Translations under genes and position numbers: made by a program
Shown: positions 36,193 through 44,431 of the stretch, in pieces
Numbering within the stretch: the first letter of the stretch is position 1
How the letters are laid out: each line of letters starts with the position of its first letter
Notes under the pieces: generated by a model
Told to the model about the DNA's origin: nothing
The model's input: the letters and a program-made list of their open reading frames with translations, nothing else
Databases searched by the model: none
NCBI RefSeq assembly: GCF_014192475.1
Contig: NZ_JACHXZ010000003.1
Span: forward strand, 672,882 to 736,881
DNA: 64,000 nt
Direction of reading: 5' to 3'
Origin: Simiduia aestuariiviva
GTDB lineage: Bacteria; Pseudomonadota; Gammaproteobacteria; Pseudomonadales; Cellvibrionaceae

Positions 36193-36656
36193 CCACAGTA
36201 TGGGACATAGTTTTTATCTGACTCGTCAATTGGTTTTACTTCACCTGTCTCACGGCGATGTAAATAATTTTTATAATGCTCACCAAGGGAAAGGCGGCCA
36301 AAACCCTCTGGGTCGCCAAGGTCAACTTTTTGATTTAAGCAAAGGCAAAATAAACTGCTGCCCTCAATACCATGTTCCTTGCCCTCATACCAAACATGAT
36401 ACTGTAGGCTTTTGCCCTCAAAGCCCTTTATAGACTTGAGGACTTCAATAGAAATAAGGTAATGCGTGTAACCAAACTGTTCATTCCCGTTGTAGCCCAC
36501 TTTCTCGTAATCTATAACTTTACCTTCAATTACAACATCTGCTGATTGAAAGCACTGTTGATAGCTGTAATCCCAAAAATTATCTCTCTCAGCGGAAACT
36601 TCTAAAGAGATAATTCCTACCAAAGCCATCAACATTTGCATCAGCTTAAATTTCAT
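36186..36656 (-). CDS. Exported protein of unknown function, cassette gene
   Basis: I chose the ATG at 36656, just after the upstream attC; longer readings translate the attC itself. The 156-residue product has a signal peptide (KLMQMLMALVGIISLEVSA) and a mature domain that looks like the OB-like or TIMP-type exported domain (CFQSADVVIEGKVIDYEKVG, YLISIEVLKSIKGFEGKSLQ) with four cysteines. Function unknown. Its last codons overlap the attC. Confidence 0.7.
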   Translation of the reverse strand: MKFKLMQMLMALVGIISLEVSAERDNFWDYSYQQCFQSADVVIEGKVIDYEKVGYNGNEQFGYTHYLISIEVLKSIKGFEGKSLQYHVWYEGKEHGIEGSSLFCLCLNQKVDLGDPEGFGRLSLGEHYKNYLHRRETGEVKPIDESDKNYVPYCGA

Positions 36657-36744
36657 CTTACGCCCGGCTTTGGGGCGGCGAAGCGATAGCGTAGCCGTCC
36701 CGCCGCACGTCTTTTGTGCGGCTACCAAGAGCCGCTTGTTAGGC
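36657..36744 (-). repeat. attC site (class B relative)
   Basis: Begins TTACGCCCGG (one change from the usual TAACGCC) and ends GCCGCTTGTTAGGC. The GGGGCGGCGAAGCG...GCCGTCCCGCC block matches the class B sites at 42347, 43207 and 43600. Confidence 0.85.
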
Positions 36745-37161
36745 ATTTTGCCCCCGAAGGTTTGCCACACCCCACAAACGAAACACTATACCAATATATG
36801 CAATGGTCATAATGCTATGTACGACTGGCTTTTCCCAGAAGGTACCAAGGACGATTGAAATTATGGGTATGGCTGCGAAAACCAAAGCTATTATTTTTAA
36901 GCTTACCGGTGAAATAAACTTGGTGCTACCTTTTGGATTTACAAACAGTAAGCGCAACGAGAGGTAAAACACCCATAGGCTGCCAGCTAAGAAAATGCTG
37001 CCTAACGAAACAGTGAGTACTGTAGGCGGTACATTAGGTGCAACCAGTAGCGTTGCAGAACCGATAACACATATAAAGGTAAATGGCGCAAACAATATCC
37101 CTAGCGGTATTGTTACCCACCTTGGGAGCGGCTTCGGTTCAATTTCTTCGTACTGTTCCAT
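36739..37161 (-). CDS. Four-TM membrane protein, cassette gene
   Basis: Start at ATG 37161 (MEQYEEIEPKPLPRW); longer readings cross the attC. The 140 residues contain four membrane segments (TIPLGILFAPFTFICVIGSA, PTVLTVSLGSIFLAGSLWVF, LKIIALVFAAIPIISIVLGT, SIMTIAYIGIVFRLWGV). No family recognised. Confidence 0.65.
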   Translation of the reverse strand: MEQYEEIEPKPLPRWVTIPLGILFAPFTFICVIGSATLLVAPNVPPTVLTVSLGSIFLAGSLWVFYLSLRLLFVNPKGSTKFISPVSLKIIALVFAAIPIISIVLGTFWEKPVVHSIMTIAYIGIVFRLWGVANLRGQNA

Positions 37162-37167
37162 CTGATG

Positions 37168-37237
37168 CCTAACGCCCGCAACAAACGCGAGCGCAGCGAG
37201 TCGAGGCCGACAGGCCGGTTTGGTTGCGTTTGTTATA
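37168..37237 (-). repeat. attC site (class A)
   Basis: A 70-bp site, CCTAACGCCCGCAACAAACG to GCGTTTGTTATA, with the GAGTCGAGGCCGACAGGCC centre. Nearly identical sites lie at 41069, 41449 and 44361. Confidence 0.93.
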
Positions 37238-37241
37238 TGAC

Positions 37242-37505
37242 TCAATCAAGACCAAGATCATCTACTACATGACTCATTGAATTAATTTTCTCTCTTGGTA
37301 TGCCGTAATTGCTGACAAGAATATCTATGATCTTACGTAGTACAACTTCGAACTTTATATCTATTTGCCTTTGATCTGCTGCCATTTTTACAACATGCCT
37401 TGAAAGATCACCTAGGACTCCTAGGCCAGCCGCATCTTCATCGGAGATCTTAATATTAAACTCCTCCTCTATTTCCATAAGGAGTTCTACAGTATCAAGC
37501 CCCAT
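37242..37505 (-). CDS. ACP-like protein with circularly permuted halves, cassette gene
   Basis: The 87 residues hold both halves of an acyl carrier protein, but in swapped order. Residues 2-42 (GLDTVELLMEIEEEFNIKIS and following) match the region just after the carrier serine of E. coli AcpP ([20 protein letters not shown]). Residues 52-87 (FEVVLRKIIDILVSNYGI ... VVDDLGLD) match the N-terminal helix and loop of AcpP that end at DLGAD. The cut falls exactly at the Asp-Ser of the attachment site: the protein ends with DDLGLD and begins MGLD, and the Ser is absent (Gly in its place). It therefore should not carry phosphopantetheine in the usual way. The break lies at the cassette ends, next to attC. 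Confidence 0.75.
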   Translation of the reverse strand: MGLDTVELLMEIEEEFNIKISDEDAAGLGVLGDLSRHVVKMAADQRQIDIKFEVVLRKIIDILVSNYGIPREKINSMSHVVDDLGLD

Positions 37506-37516
37506 CTCTTTCCTTC

Positions 37517-37577
37517 ATATAACGCCGTAAGCAGGGGCGCGCGTTAGCGCGTCCAGGCCGCAGGCCCTTGCTGACTT
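37517..37577 (-). repeat. attC site interrupted by IS110 (left part)
   Basis: ATAACGCCGTAAGCAGGGGC runs through CAGGCCGCAGGCCCTTGCTGACTT and then stops. The missing end (ACTTGTTATG) lies at 38772-38782, past the insertion. Rejoined, the arms pair along the whole site. Confidence 0.85.
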
Positions 37578-38771
<1,194 letters not shown>

Positions 38772-38782
38772 ACTTGTTATGT
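38772..38782 (-). repeat. attC site interrupted by IS110 (right end)
   Basis: ACTTGTTATGT is the TTGTTA end that completes the attC begun at 37517. Confidence 0.75.
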
Positions 38783-38786
38783 GACT

Positions 38787-39188
38787 TCATTGGTACGACA
38801 CCTCAGAGCCCCCCAAGGTAATTCGTACATCCGCGCATAAAACCCAACCCGAAAAGCCATATTGGCCAGTGATGATAATAGGTTTAAGTGACCGCCTCTC
38901 AATGTCAGCACAAAATTCCGCAGGTTTATAGGCATTAAATGGAAATCCACACTGCTGATACTCTTCTAATGCCGGAGTATATTTTTTATGAAACTCTTCA
39001 GGTGAGCACTCTTTTATACTTACGACATAGTTCCCGCTTAGAACATTTGAAAACTGATGTCCCCATACGCGTTTAAATACGGCTTCACCAAGTAGTGTTC
39101 CTTCATGCTCTACTAAATGAAAGGTGATGACGTTTTCCTCAAGTTCAACCTCATACTTTTCGATATTTAGCTTAGGATTTGGATTCAT
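38787..39188 (-). CDS. Cytoplasmic protein of unknown function, cassette gene
   Basis: With the ATG at 39188 it has 133 residues. It is soluble and beta-rich at first (YEVELEENVITFHLVEHEGTLLGEAVF), and ends with PIIITGQYGFSGWVLCADVRITLGG. No family recognised. The upstream attC begins 8 bp before the start. Confidence 0.65.
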   Translation of the reverse strand: MNPNPKLNIEKYEVELEENVITFHLVEHEGTLLGEAVFKRVWGHQFSNVLSGNYVVSIKECSPEEFHKKYTPALEEYQQCGFPFNAYKPAEFCADIERRSLKPIIITGQYGFSGWVLCADVRITLGGSEVSYQ

Positions 39189-39195
39189 AATTTCA

Positions 39196-39279
39196 CATAA
39201 CGCCGGTGGCAAGGGCGGCTGGAGCGCAGCGTAAGCCGTCCAGCGGCGATAGCCGCGTCTTGGCCACCCTTGTTATAGC
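39196..39279 (-). repeat. attC site
   Basis: CATAACGCCGGTGGCAAGGG to CACCCTTGTTATAGC. Extra base pairing through GCGGCGATAGCCGC at the centre. Confidence 0.88.
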
Positions 39280-39825
39280 CTATCTTGAGCATGGTTTACG
39301 ATCAGCCTGTTGGAATATTTCAAAATTTCCATCTTCCACAGATAAGTAATCGCCTGAAGAAAGTTTAGCTATCAATAAGTCTCCGTGAATCCAAGGCTTA
39401 AACCCTGGGCAAAGCCAACGAACTGTAGAGATAGTTTGTTTAAACATTTCGGGGTCTTCTTGGTAGCCAATTATCAACTGATCCAAAGTCAAGGATTTTA
39501 TTAGCCTTCCATCCAATCCATATATTGTGAGTGCATCATCAGAGGCCCTGTCGCTAAGAGTGTATACATTACCAGCAGAAGAGATCAGTACGTTAGTGGG
39601 CAGCCACATGGACTTTTTTAGCAAAAACTCACTTACTTTTTTGTACACTTCACCATCAAGTCTATAAATCCTTGCAATGCCCTTGCCCAACACATTCTCT
39701 TCTGCGTTATTGATTCTAACTACATAAAGACCTTCCTGACTAACGCCAGCCAGAGGCTCGTCACTAAGCTTATCCGCATACACAACTATCGGGATAAGGA
39801 GCAGAATTAGTATTAGCTTTTTCAT
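39280..39825 (-). CDS. Exported beta-propeller-like protein, cassette gene
   Basis: With the ATG at 39825 it has 181 residues and a signal peptide (KKLILILLLIPIVVYA). Repeated strand-turn units (GIARIYRLDGEVYKKV, VLISSAGNVYTLSDRA, ALTIYGLDGRLIKSL, GDYLSVEDGNFEIF) resemble partial beta-propeller blades, as in NHL or YncE-type proteins. Function unknown. Confidence 0.65.
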   Translation of the reverse strand: MKKLILILLLIPIVVYADKLSDEPLAGVSQEGLYVVRINNAEENVLGKGIARIYRLDGEVYKKVSEFLLKKSMWLPTNVLISSAGNVYTLSDRASDDALTIYGLDGRLIKSLTLDQLIIGYQEDPEMFKQTISTVRWLCPGFKPWIHGDLLIAKLSSGDYLSVEDGNFEIFQQADRKPCSR

Positions 39826-39833
39826 ATTTTTAG

Positions 39834-39945
39834 CTATAACGCCGCCATAAATTGCGGCTTTGTAGTTGATTGTTTTGTGGTAGCGTAGCGTTAAGCCACA
39901 AAACAAGCGACGGAAAAGCCGTCAATTTGATGGCCTTGTTAAATG
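39834..39945 (-). repeat. attC site (long, 112 bp)
   Basis: CTATAACGCCGCCATAAATTG to ATGGCCTTGTTAAATG with a long central stem (TTGTTTTGTGG...CCACAAAACAA). The longest attC in the array. Confidence 0.85.
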
Positions 39946-40338
39946 CTGGCTACCCACCCAACTAGGCTTATTAATGTAGTGGTAGTGGAAAAGGAACCCA
40001 GTTACACCACCCGCCAAATTCCAATATAGATTTTCTAAAGAAGCGGAAAACCCGAAACAAACGAACGTGACCGCCAAACCAAGTAAGAATGAGGTGTAAT
40101 AGTTGGCCATTTTGTATTTAGCCAGAACAACATAAACCGGCCCGGCTACAAACATTGCTATTACGCATGATGCAATGGCCGTAACAAAATAAAACAGCAC
40201 AGCGCCACCAATTGCATCACCTATTAGATCCCACCCATCGCCCATGAATGAAACAATCATTCCTACAAAGACTACCACGCTACCCAAGAACGATGAATAA
40301 ACAGAGCTGGTAAATATATTGGCGATGATTTTCTTCAT
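39922..40338 (-). CDS. Four-TM membrane protein, cassette gene
   Basis: Start at ATG 40338 (MKKIIANIF); 40344 is possible but lies in the attC. About 138 residues with four membrane segments (SFLGSVVVFVGMIVSFMG, AIGGAVLFYFVTAIASCVIA, YTSFLLGLAVTFVCFGFSA and a weaker one at the end). The last eight codons are encoded by the attC. No family recognised. Confidence 0.65.
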   Translation of the reverse strand: MKKIIANIFTSSVYSSFLGSVVVFVGMIVSFMGDGWDLIGDAIGGAVLFYFVTAIASCVIAMFVAGPVYVVLAKYKMANYYTSFLLGLAVTFVCFGFSASLENLYWNLAGGVTGFLFHYHYINKPSWVGSQHLTRPSN

Positions 40339-40342
40339 AGGC

Positions 40343-40427
40343 ATTTAACGCCTTTAGCAGCGGCGAGCGTAGCGAGTCCAGCCCACGGGTATTTTTCCGT
40401 GGGCGATGCTGGCTAAACTTGTTAGGT
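40343..40427 (-). repeat. attC site (class C)
   Basis: ATTTAACGCCTTTAGCAGCGG to GCTGGCTAAACTTGTTAGG. The same family as the site at 43993. Confidence 0.92.
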
Positions 40428-40429
40428 TT

Positions 40430-41047
40430 TTACCCATAGAAGTCATTGTATTTTTGTGGAATGACAATTTCATTGAACCACCCATTAAAACCCAATATTA
40501 GCAACAATGACAACAAGCAACCTGTTGCCATAATGGTGTAGGCCAGCTTACTGCGGAGTGAAGACGATATTTTGTTACGACATAACCAGTTAAACGCGGC
40601 TGCAATATGGACAAAGATTGCCACCACCGCAAGAAAATAGTACGGGATAAAATAAAAATGGAACGGAGGATTATGGAACCCCGCGATACCAAAATAAATA
40701 TTAGTGTCTAATTGCGCTATAACCCGGCCGTACAAGACAGCACCAACATGATTAAGGAAAAAGAACGCTAGATATAGACCAGAGAATGCCTGTGCTTTTT
40801 CAATGAAACTTGAACGCTGCCCCCAACGACGCCAGACAAAATAAATGCCACTGAATATTTGGAAGATGACGCAAAGTAACAGAATACTTTCTGCGATCAT
40901 ATGCCGATATACCTGACGAAAGGCATCCATGAATTCGATATGCGATTGAACACCATCAAGTATAAAGAGGTGATTAATTAAATGGACGAGAACGAATGCT
41001 CCGATAACGACAGCAGATATCCGGTGTAACTTATGAAGCATCATCAT
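40430..41047 (-). CDS. Cytochrome-b-like membrane protein, cassette gene
   Basis: A 205-residue protein with five membrane segments. The layout and the motif LHRISAVVIGAFVLVHLINHL resemble the membrane anchor of succinate dehydrogenase and other diheme cytochrome b folds; several membrane His residues (LHRIS, LINH, LNHVGAV, VHIAAAF) could ligate heme. It lies alone as a cassette, without any dehydrogenase subunit. It is one of the largest cassette genes here. Confidence 0.6.
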   Translation of the reverse strand: MMMLHKLHRISAVVIGAFVLVHLINHLFILDGVQSHIEFMDAFRQVYRHMIAESILLLCVIFQIFSGIYFVWRRWGQRSSFIEKAQAFSGLYLAFFFLNHVGAVLYGRVIAQLDTNIYFGIAGFHNPPFHFYFIPYYFLAVVAIFVHIAAAFNWLCRNKISSSLRSKLAYTIMATGCLLSLLLILGFNGWFNEIVIPQKYNDFYG

Positions 41048-41068
41048 TCCTTGAGTTTGATCTGGAAA

Positions 41069-41139
41069 CCTAACGCCCGCAGCACACGCGAGCGTAGCGA
41101 GTCGAGGCCGACAGGCCGGTGTGACTGCGTTTGTTATGA
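41069..41139 (-). repeat. attC site (class A)
   Basis: CCTAACGCCCGCAGCACACG to TGCGTTTGTTATGAG, class A centre GAGTCGAGGCCGACAGGCC. Confidence 0.93.
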
Positions 41140-41155
41140 GTGTATTTAAGAACCA

Positions 41156-41440
41156 TTAAATTTTCACCAATACAAAGGGAACAATGAAGGCTACTACCTT
41201 TATAGCTAGCCACCTAAGTGATTCATGCCAGATTTCTTTAGACCCTTCCGGGTTAGACCACTCACCAGGCATATCATCATCTAGCGTAATAAAATGTCCG
41301 AACGCTGCAAACCCTGAGATTGCCAATGCGGGAAATGCCAGCAAAAGCGAATGTTCATAAGAGAATATTTGCGCACTTACGACTCCGAATACGGCGGAGG
41401 TAAAATATATTGCAACTAGCGCCAACTCCGCCCTATTCAT
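41156..41440 (-). CDS. Small membrane protein, cassette gene
   Basis: A 94-residue protein with three membrane segments (ALVAIYFTSAVFGVVSAQIF, LLLAFPALAISGFAAFGHFI, WLAIKVVAFIVPFVLVKI) and an acidic loop (LDDDMPGEWSNPEGSKEIW). No family recognised. Confidence 0.6.
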   Translation of the reverse strand: MNRAELALVAIYFTSAVFGVVSAQIFSYEHSLLLAFPALAISGFAAFGHFITLDDDMPGEWSNPEGSKEIWHESLRWLAIKVVAFIVPFVLVKI

Positions 41441-41448
41441 CGATTACT

Positions 41449-41519
41449 CATAACGCCCGCAACAAACGCGAGCGTAGCGAGTCGAGGGCGATAGCCCGTT
41501 TTGGTTGCGATTGTTATGT
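41449..41519 (-). repeat. attC site (class A)
   Basis: CATAACGCCCGCAACAAACG to TGCGATTGTTATGT. Confidence 0.93.
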
Positions 41520-41915
41520 TTTTTTAAAGAACTTCTCATTTTGATGTGGCTTCTTCTTTTTTAGCTCTTCTAAATGTGCCTTTTGTTGATCTACATAGGC
41601 CTTTTTCTTATCTCTGCATTCACGACAGACAGCAGCAGTAGTTTCAAAACTACCTTTTGCCACCTCGTACCACCATTTTTGCCGCTCAGCAGTCCATATT
41701 TCTGTTTTACCACACTTTTTGCAATTGAACTCTCTATCCAGATAAAACAGCGGAATATCCATAAATAGAGAATGATATACGATTTCATCGGGGTTTACCC
41801 TGACCGCCCAATCAGGTACCGGCTCCCTATAAGGATTGATATACGCACTATTTTTTTCAGATTTTTTGGTGCGCGCTGCAACAATCTCAGCCTTTCGTTT
41901 TTTATTACTCTTCAT
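41514..41915 (-). CDS. Zinc-ribbon protein, cassette gene
   Basis: A 133-residue cytoplasmic protein with a treble-clef zinc ribbon: CKKCGKTEIWTAERQKWWYE and, 35 residues later, CRECRDKK, the pattern of the 'probable zinc-ribbon' family (zf-trcl). The N- and C-termini are rich in Lys (KKRKAEIVAARTKKSEK; EELKKKKPHQNEKFFKK), so it may bind nucleic acid. The real partner is unknown. Confidence 0.75.
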   Translation of the reverse strand: MKSNKKRKAEIVAARTKKSEKNSAYINPYREPVPDWAVRVNPDEIVYHSLFMDIPLFYLDREFNCKKCGKTEIWTAERQKWWYEVAKGSFETTAAVCRECRDKKKAYVDQQKAHLEELKKKKPHQNEKFFKKT

Positions 41916-41931
41916 CCGTCAGCCAATGGAA

Positions 41932-41996
41932 ACATAACGTCGCACTAAACCGCGCGCGCTGTTTGCGCGTCGGTTTTAAGTGCCTTGTTAAATTGG
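41932..41996 (-). repeat. attC site (short)
   Basis: AACATAACGTCGCACTAAACCG to GTGCCTTGTTAAATTG around a GCGCGCTGTTTGCGCG stem. The TAACGTC end has one change from the others. Confidence 0.85.
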
Positions 41997-42322
41997 TTCT
42001 GCTTAAACAACCAATACATAACTGAAGAAATTCCAATAGCACTAGTGGTAGCAAAGTTCCATTCTCCAAACCATTCAATTGGAGCACTTGGTAATGCTGA
42101 GCACTTCGACCATATTGGCTCTGATAGAGTGGACAAGCACTCAATCAATGGTTGGTAATAGAGAAAAACAAAGCTTACAGAAATTAAGAGACTAATAAAT
42201 AGCGCAATATAGCCTCTAACCAAAGTGGCTAGTAGGGCTTTGGGTACGCAAGTAATTTTTCTGGCAATAAGCCCAAGTATTAGCGGCCAAAACAGAAAGC
42301 TGACACCAAAGAAAATATCCAT
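41945..42322 (-). CDS. Four-TM membrane protein, cassette gene
   Basis: A 125-residue protein with four membrane segments (IFFGVSFLFWPLILGLIA, VRGYIALFISLLISVSFVFL, FATTSAIGISSVMYWLF and one weaker). The last 17 residues (FNKALKTDAQTARAV) are encoded by the attC; this C-terminal tail recurs in many cassette proteins. No family recognised. Confidence 0.65.
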   Translation of the reverse strand: MDIFFGVSFLFWPLILGLIARKITCVPKALLATLVRGYIALFISLLISVSFVFLYYQPLIECLSTLSEPIWSKCSALPSAPIEWFGEWNFATTSAIGISSVMYWLFKQNQFNKALKTDAQTARAV

Positions 42323-42346
42323 AGTTACTTCAGGCTACCCGTGTAA

Positions 42347-42434
42347 TTTAACGCCCGGTTTAGGGGCGGCCGGAGCGTCAGCGTAGGCCGTCCCAGCCGC
42401 GCTTTTTGCGGCGATTATAACCGCTTGTTATTGA
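42347..42434 (-). repeat. attC site (class B)
   Basis: TTTAACGCCCGGTTTAGGGG to ACCGCTTGTTATTGA, with the AGGCCGTCCCAGCCGC centre shared with 43207 and 43600. Confidence 0.92.
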
Positions 42435-42711
42435 AGCCACCTGCCTAGCTTGCTACAACGCACGATGCGAAGCGCCAGCGCAGCCTATGGAAATTAATTT
42501 TGGTAAGAATACTTCACCCAAATGCCATTTAAAACCCGCTTAGGGCACACCACAATCGAAGCACGCATGTGATGAAACTTCGGGACTTCTTAGTGGCACG
42601 ATGAACAAAACTACGTACTTAGGTACAGTGCAATCCTTGATACTGGCATGCCGATTGTTGGCACACTGCTGATTTCATTCCCTTACTATCTACTTGTAAA
42701 AATGGCTTGGC
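42435..42711 (-). other. Cassette without a convincing gene
   Basis: No leftward ORF over 40 codons is open. On the plus strand a 31-codon reading (from GGCATGCCG) gives MPIVGTLLISFPYYLLVKMA and a few more residues and ends in the attC, but it opposes the array direction. It could carry a promoter or small RNA, or be a decayed gene. Confidence 0.5.
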
Positions 42712-42792
42712 TCAATAACGCCGGCAGCAAAGGCGAGCGATAGCGAGTCCGGGCCGCGCTTTTCGCGGCCCATTTTGCCTGCCCTTGTTATG
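42712..42792 (-). repeat. attC site
   Basis: TCAATAACGCCGGCAGCAAAGG to GCCTGCCCTTGTTATGC around a GGCCGCGCTTTTCGCGGCC stem. Confidence 0.9.
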
Positions 42793-43210
42793 CATTTGTT
42801 TCAATATCTTCACTTATTCTGACCCAAGGTAATTTACCACCATGGCTAATCGAATATGTTGGCTCCCCTAGCGAATCCTCAATAAAACAGCCACCAGCAA
42901 TACCAACCAGATCTGGAAAGGACGAAACGTACCAATAAAGCGTAGTGCCACAACTTGAACAAAAATGACGTATTTGTTCATGATTTTTTTCTTTATGGTA
43001 GAAAGAGTATTGATCTGTCTTTCCAGACTGTGCAATCACTGCATCTTTTTTAAAATAGGATGATATCCCAAACGCTGATCCCGTTCGCTTTTTGCAATCA
43101 CTGCAATGACAAATACTATGAAGATATGGCTCCCCATATACTTCGACCGACAACTGTCCGCAGCAGCACTCCGCTTTTCTATTCAATGTACGTTCTTCAC
43201 TTTTATGCAT
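42788..43210 (-). CDS. GFA-family (CENP-V domain) zinc protein, cassette gene
   Basis: A 140-residue protein of the glutathione-dependent formaldehyde-activating fold. The zinc-binding cysteines are in order: ECCCGQ near residue 16, CHCSDCKKRTGSAFG near 34, and CSSCGT near 84. The family may act on glutathione adducts, but most members are of unknown activity. Its ATG overlaps the attC core (GTTATGC), so translation starts inside the recombination site. Confidence 0.85.
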   Translation of the reverse strand: MHKSEERTLNRKAECCCGQLSVEVYGEPYLHSICHCSDCKKRTGSAFGISSYFKKDAVIAQSGKTDQYSFYHKEKNHEQIRHFCSSCGTTLYWYVSSFPDLVGIAGGCFIEDSLGEPTYSISHGGKLPWVRISEDIETNA

Positions 43211-43297
43211 AACGCCCGGTTTAGGGGCGGCCGGAGCGTCAGCGTAGGCCGTCCCAGCCGCGTTTTTTGCGGCGACCCTAGAACCGCTTGTTATGCG
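43207..43297 (-). repeat. attC site (class B)
   Basis: GCATAACGCCCGGTTTAGGG to AACCGCTTGTTATGC. Almost identical to the site at 43600. Confidence 0.93.
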
Positions 43298-43599
43298 CGA
43301 CCTAGTTACGCACCGCCCTTTGTTAATATTAATTTACTTTTGACCCACTATTTTTGTACCAGCATTGCCACTACCTAGCAGAGCAAGAAAATACACTTAG
43401 CAAATGTGAGCATACAACACTATTTTCTTAGGCTGAACTTTGGTGCCAAGATTTTCTTGACTTCGAAGTTACCAACAATGGGCTAGCTTAATCAATTCTA
43501 TTTGCATCCTTACTTCTTAGAGCCACTTCACTTTGACATCGCGCTGATCATGACTACGAAGTGATTTGTGCGCCATCATTCTCAGGATTTTGCTTTTCC
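43298..43599 (-). other. ORF-less cassette, copy 1
   Basis: The cassette body of about 300 bp lacks a credible ORF; the longest reading from the core ATG is 28 codons. The next cassette is a near copy (about 88-90% identical by eye). The conserved parts include long blocks around GCAAATGTGAGCATACAACA and GGGCTAGC. It may encode an RNA, a promoter or a binding site. Confidence 0.75.
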
Positions 43600-43690
43600 G
43601 CATAACGCCCGGTTTAGGGGCGGCCGGAGCGTCAGCGTAGGCCGTCCCAGCCGCGTTCTTTGCGGCGACCCTAGAACCGCTTGTTATGCG
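43600..43690 (-). repeat. attC site (class B)
   Basis: GCATAACGCCCGGTTTAGGG to AACCGCTTGTTATGC; differs from the site at 43207 at only a base or so. Confidence 0.93.
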
Positions 43691-43992
43691 CGACCTAGTT
43701 ACGCACCGCCCCTTGTTAATATTGAGTTACCTTTGGCCCACTTTTTTTGTACCAATATTGGCACTACCTAGCAGAGTAAGAAAACACACTTAGCAAATGT
43801 GAGCATACAACACTATTTTCTTAGGCTGATCTTTGGTGCCGAGTTTTTCTTGACTACGAAGTTACCAAGAATGGGCTAGCCTAAGCAATTCTATTTACAG
43901 CCTTACTTCTTTGAGCCGCTTCAATTTGATATCGCTCTGATCATGACTACGGAGTAATTTGTGCGCCATCATTTTCAGGATTCTTCTTTTCC
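43691..43992 (-). other. ORF-less cassette, copy 2
   Basis: A near copy of the cassette at 43298-43599, in the same orientation. A 33-codon reading from the core ATG parallels the 28-codon one of copy 1, but their differences are almost all amino-acid changing, so a conserved peptide is unlikely. Confidence 0.75.
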
Positions 43993-44077
43993 GCATAACG
44001 CCTTTAGCAGCGGCCGAGCGCAGCGAGGTCCAGCCCAGCGTTTTTTGCTGGGCGATGCTGGCTAAACTTGTTAGCTG
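43993..44077 (-). repeat. attC site (class C)
   Basis: GCATAACGCCTTTAGCAGCGG to GGCTAAACTTGTTAGCTGG, class C like 40343. Confidence 0.92.
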
Positions 44078-44081
44078 GCAT

Positions 44082-44357
44082 TTAAGACGCTGGCTCATGC
44101 CACAGCACCAAGCCTGAATTATTTTGATTTTTTAGTGGTAATAGAGGTGCTATATCGATAAACCACCTTCGGCAAATTACAACTAATTGTTTTACCGCCT
44201 CATCAGACGGCGATGACTTAAACTGAATGTGGAGATTTAAGCCTTTGCCTTTAACAGATAAGAACCCCGGCAGTGCATATAGAGCATTAAAAAATATGTT
44301 CTCATCTTCCTCGTCATAGAATGACGGGCCTTCAATAATTATTTCCATACTCTTCAT
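44082..44357 (-). CDS. Cytoplasmic protein of unknown function, cassette gene
   Basis: A 91-residue protein, start at ATG 44357 (or 44348). It has a ferredoxin-like alternation of strands and helices (MEIIIEGPSFYDEEDENIFF, LNLHIQFKSSPSDEAVKQLV) and resembles small immunity-type proteins in size and acidity. No family recognised; this resemblance is weak. Confidence 0.6.
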   Translation of the reverse strand: MKSMEIIIEGPSFYDEEDENIFFNALYALPGFLSVKGKGLNLHIQFKSSPSDEAVKQLVVICRRWFIDIAPLLPLKNQNNSGLVLWHEPAS

Positions 44358-44360
44358 TCA

Positions 44361-44431
44361 GCTAACGCCCGCAACAAACGCGAGCGTAGCGAGTCGAGGC
44401 CGACTGGCCGGTTTGATTGCGTTTGTTATGC
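44361..44431 (-). repeat. attC site (class A)
   Basis: GCTAACGCCCGCAACAAACG to TTGCGTTTGTTATGC; the first attC from attI. Confidence 0.93.

Noticed and set aside
43106..43771. Two similar plus-strand ORFs sharing HNARFRGGRSVSVG
   Set aside because: The shared part is just the translated class B attC site; outside it the readings diverge with amino-acid changes.
43895..44098. Small basic protein starting in the ORF-less cassette region
   Set aside because: The 67-residue reading crosses an attC, and the matching part in the other copy differs almost only by amino-acid-changing substitutions and an early stop.
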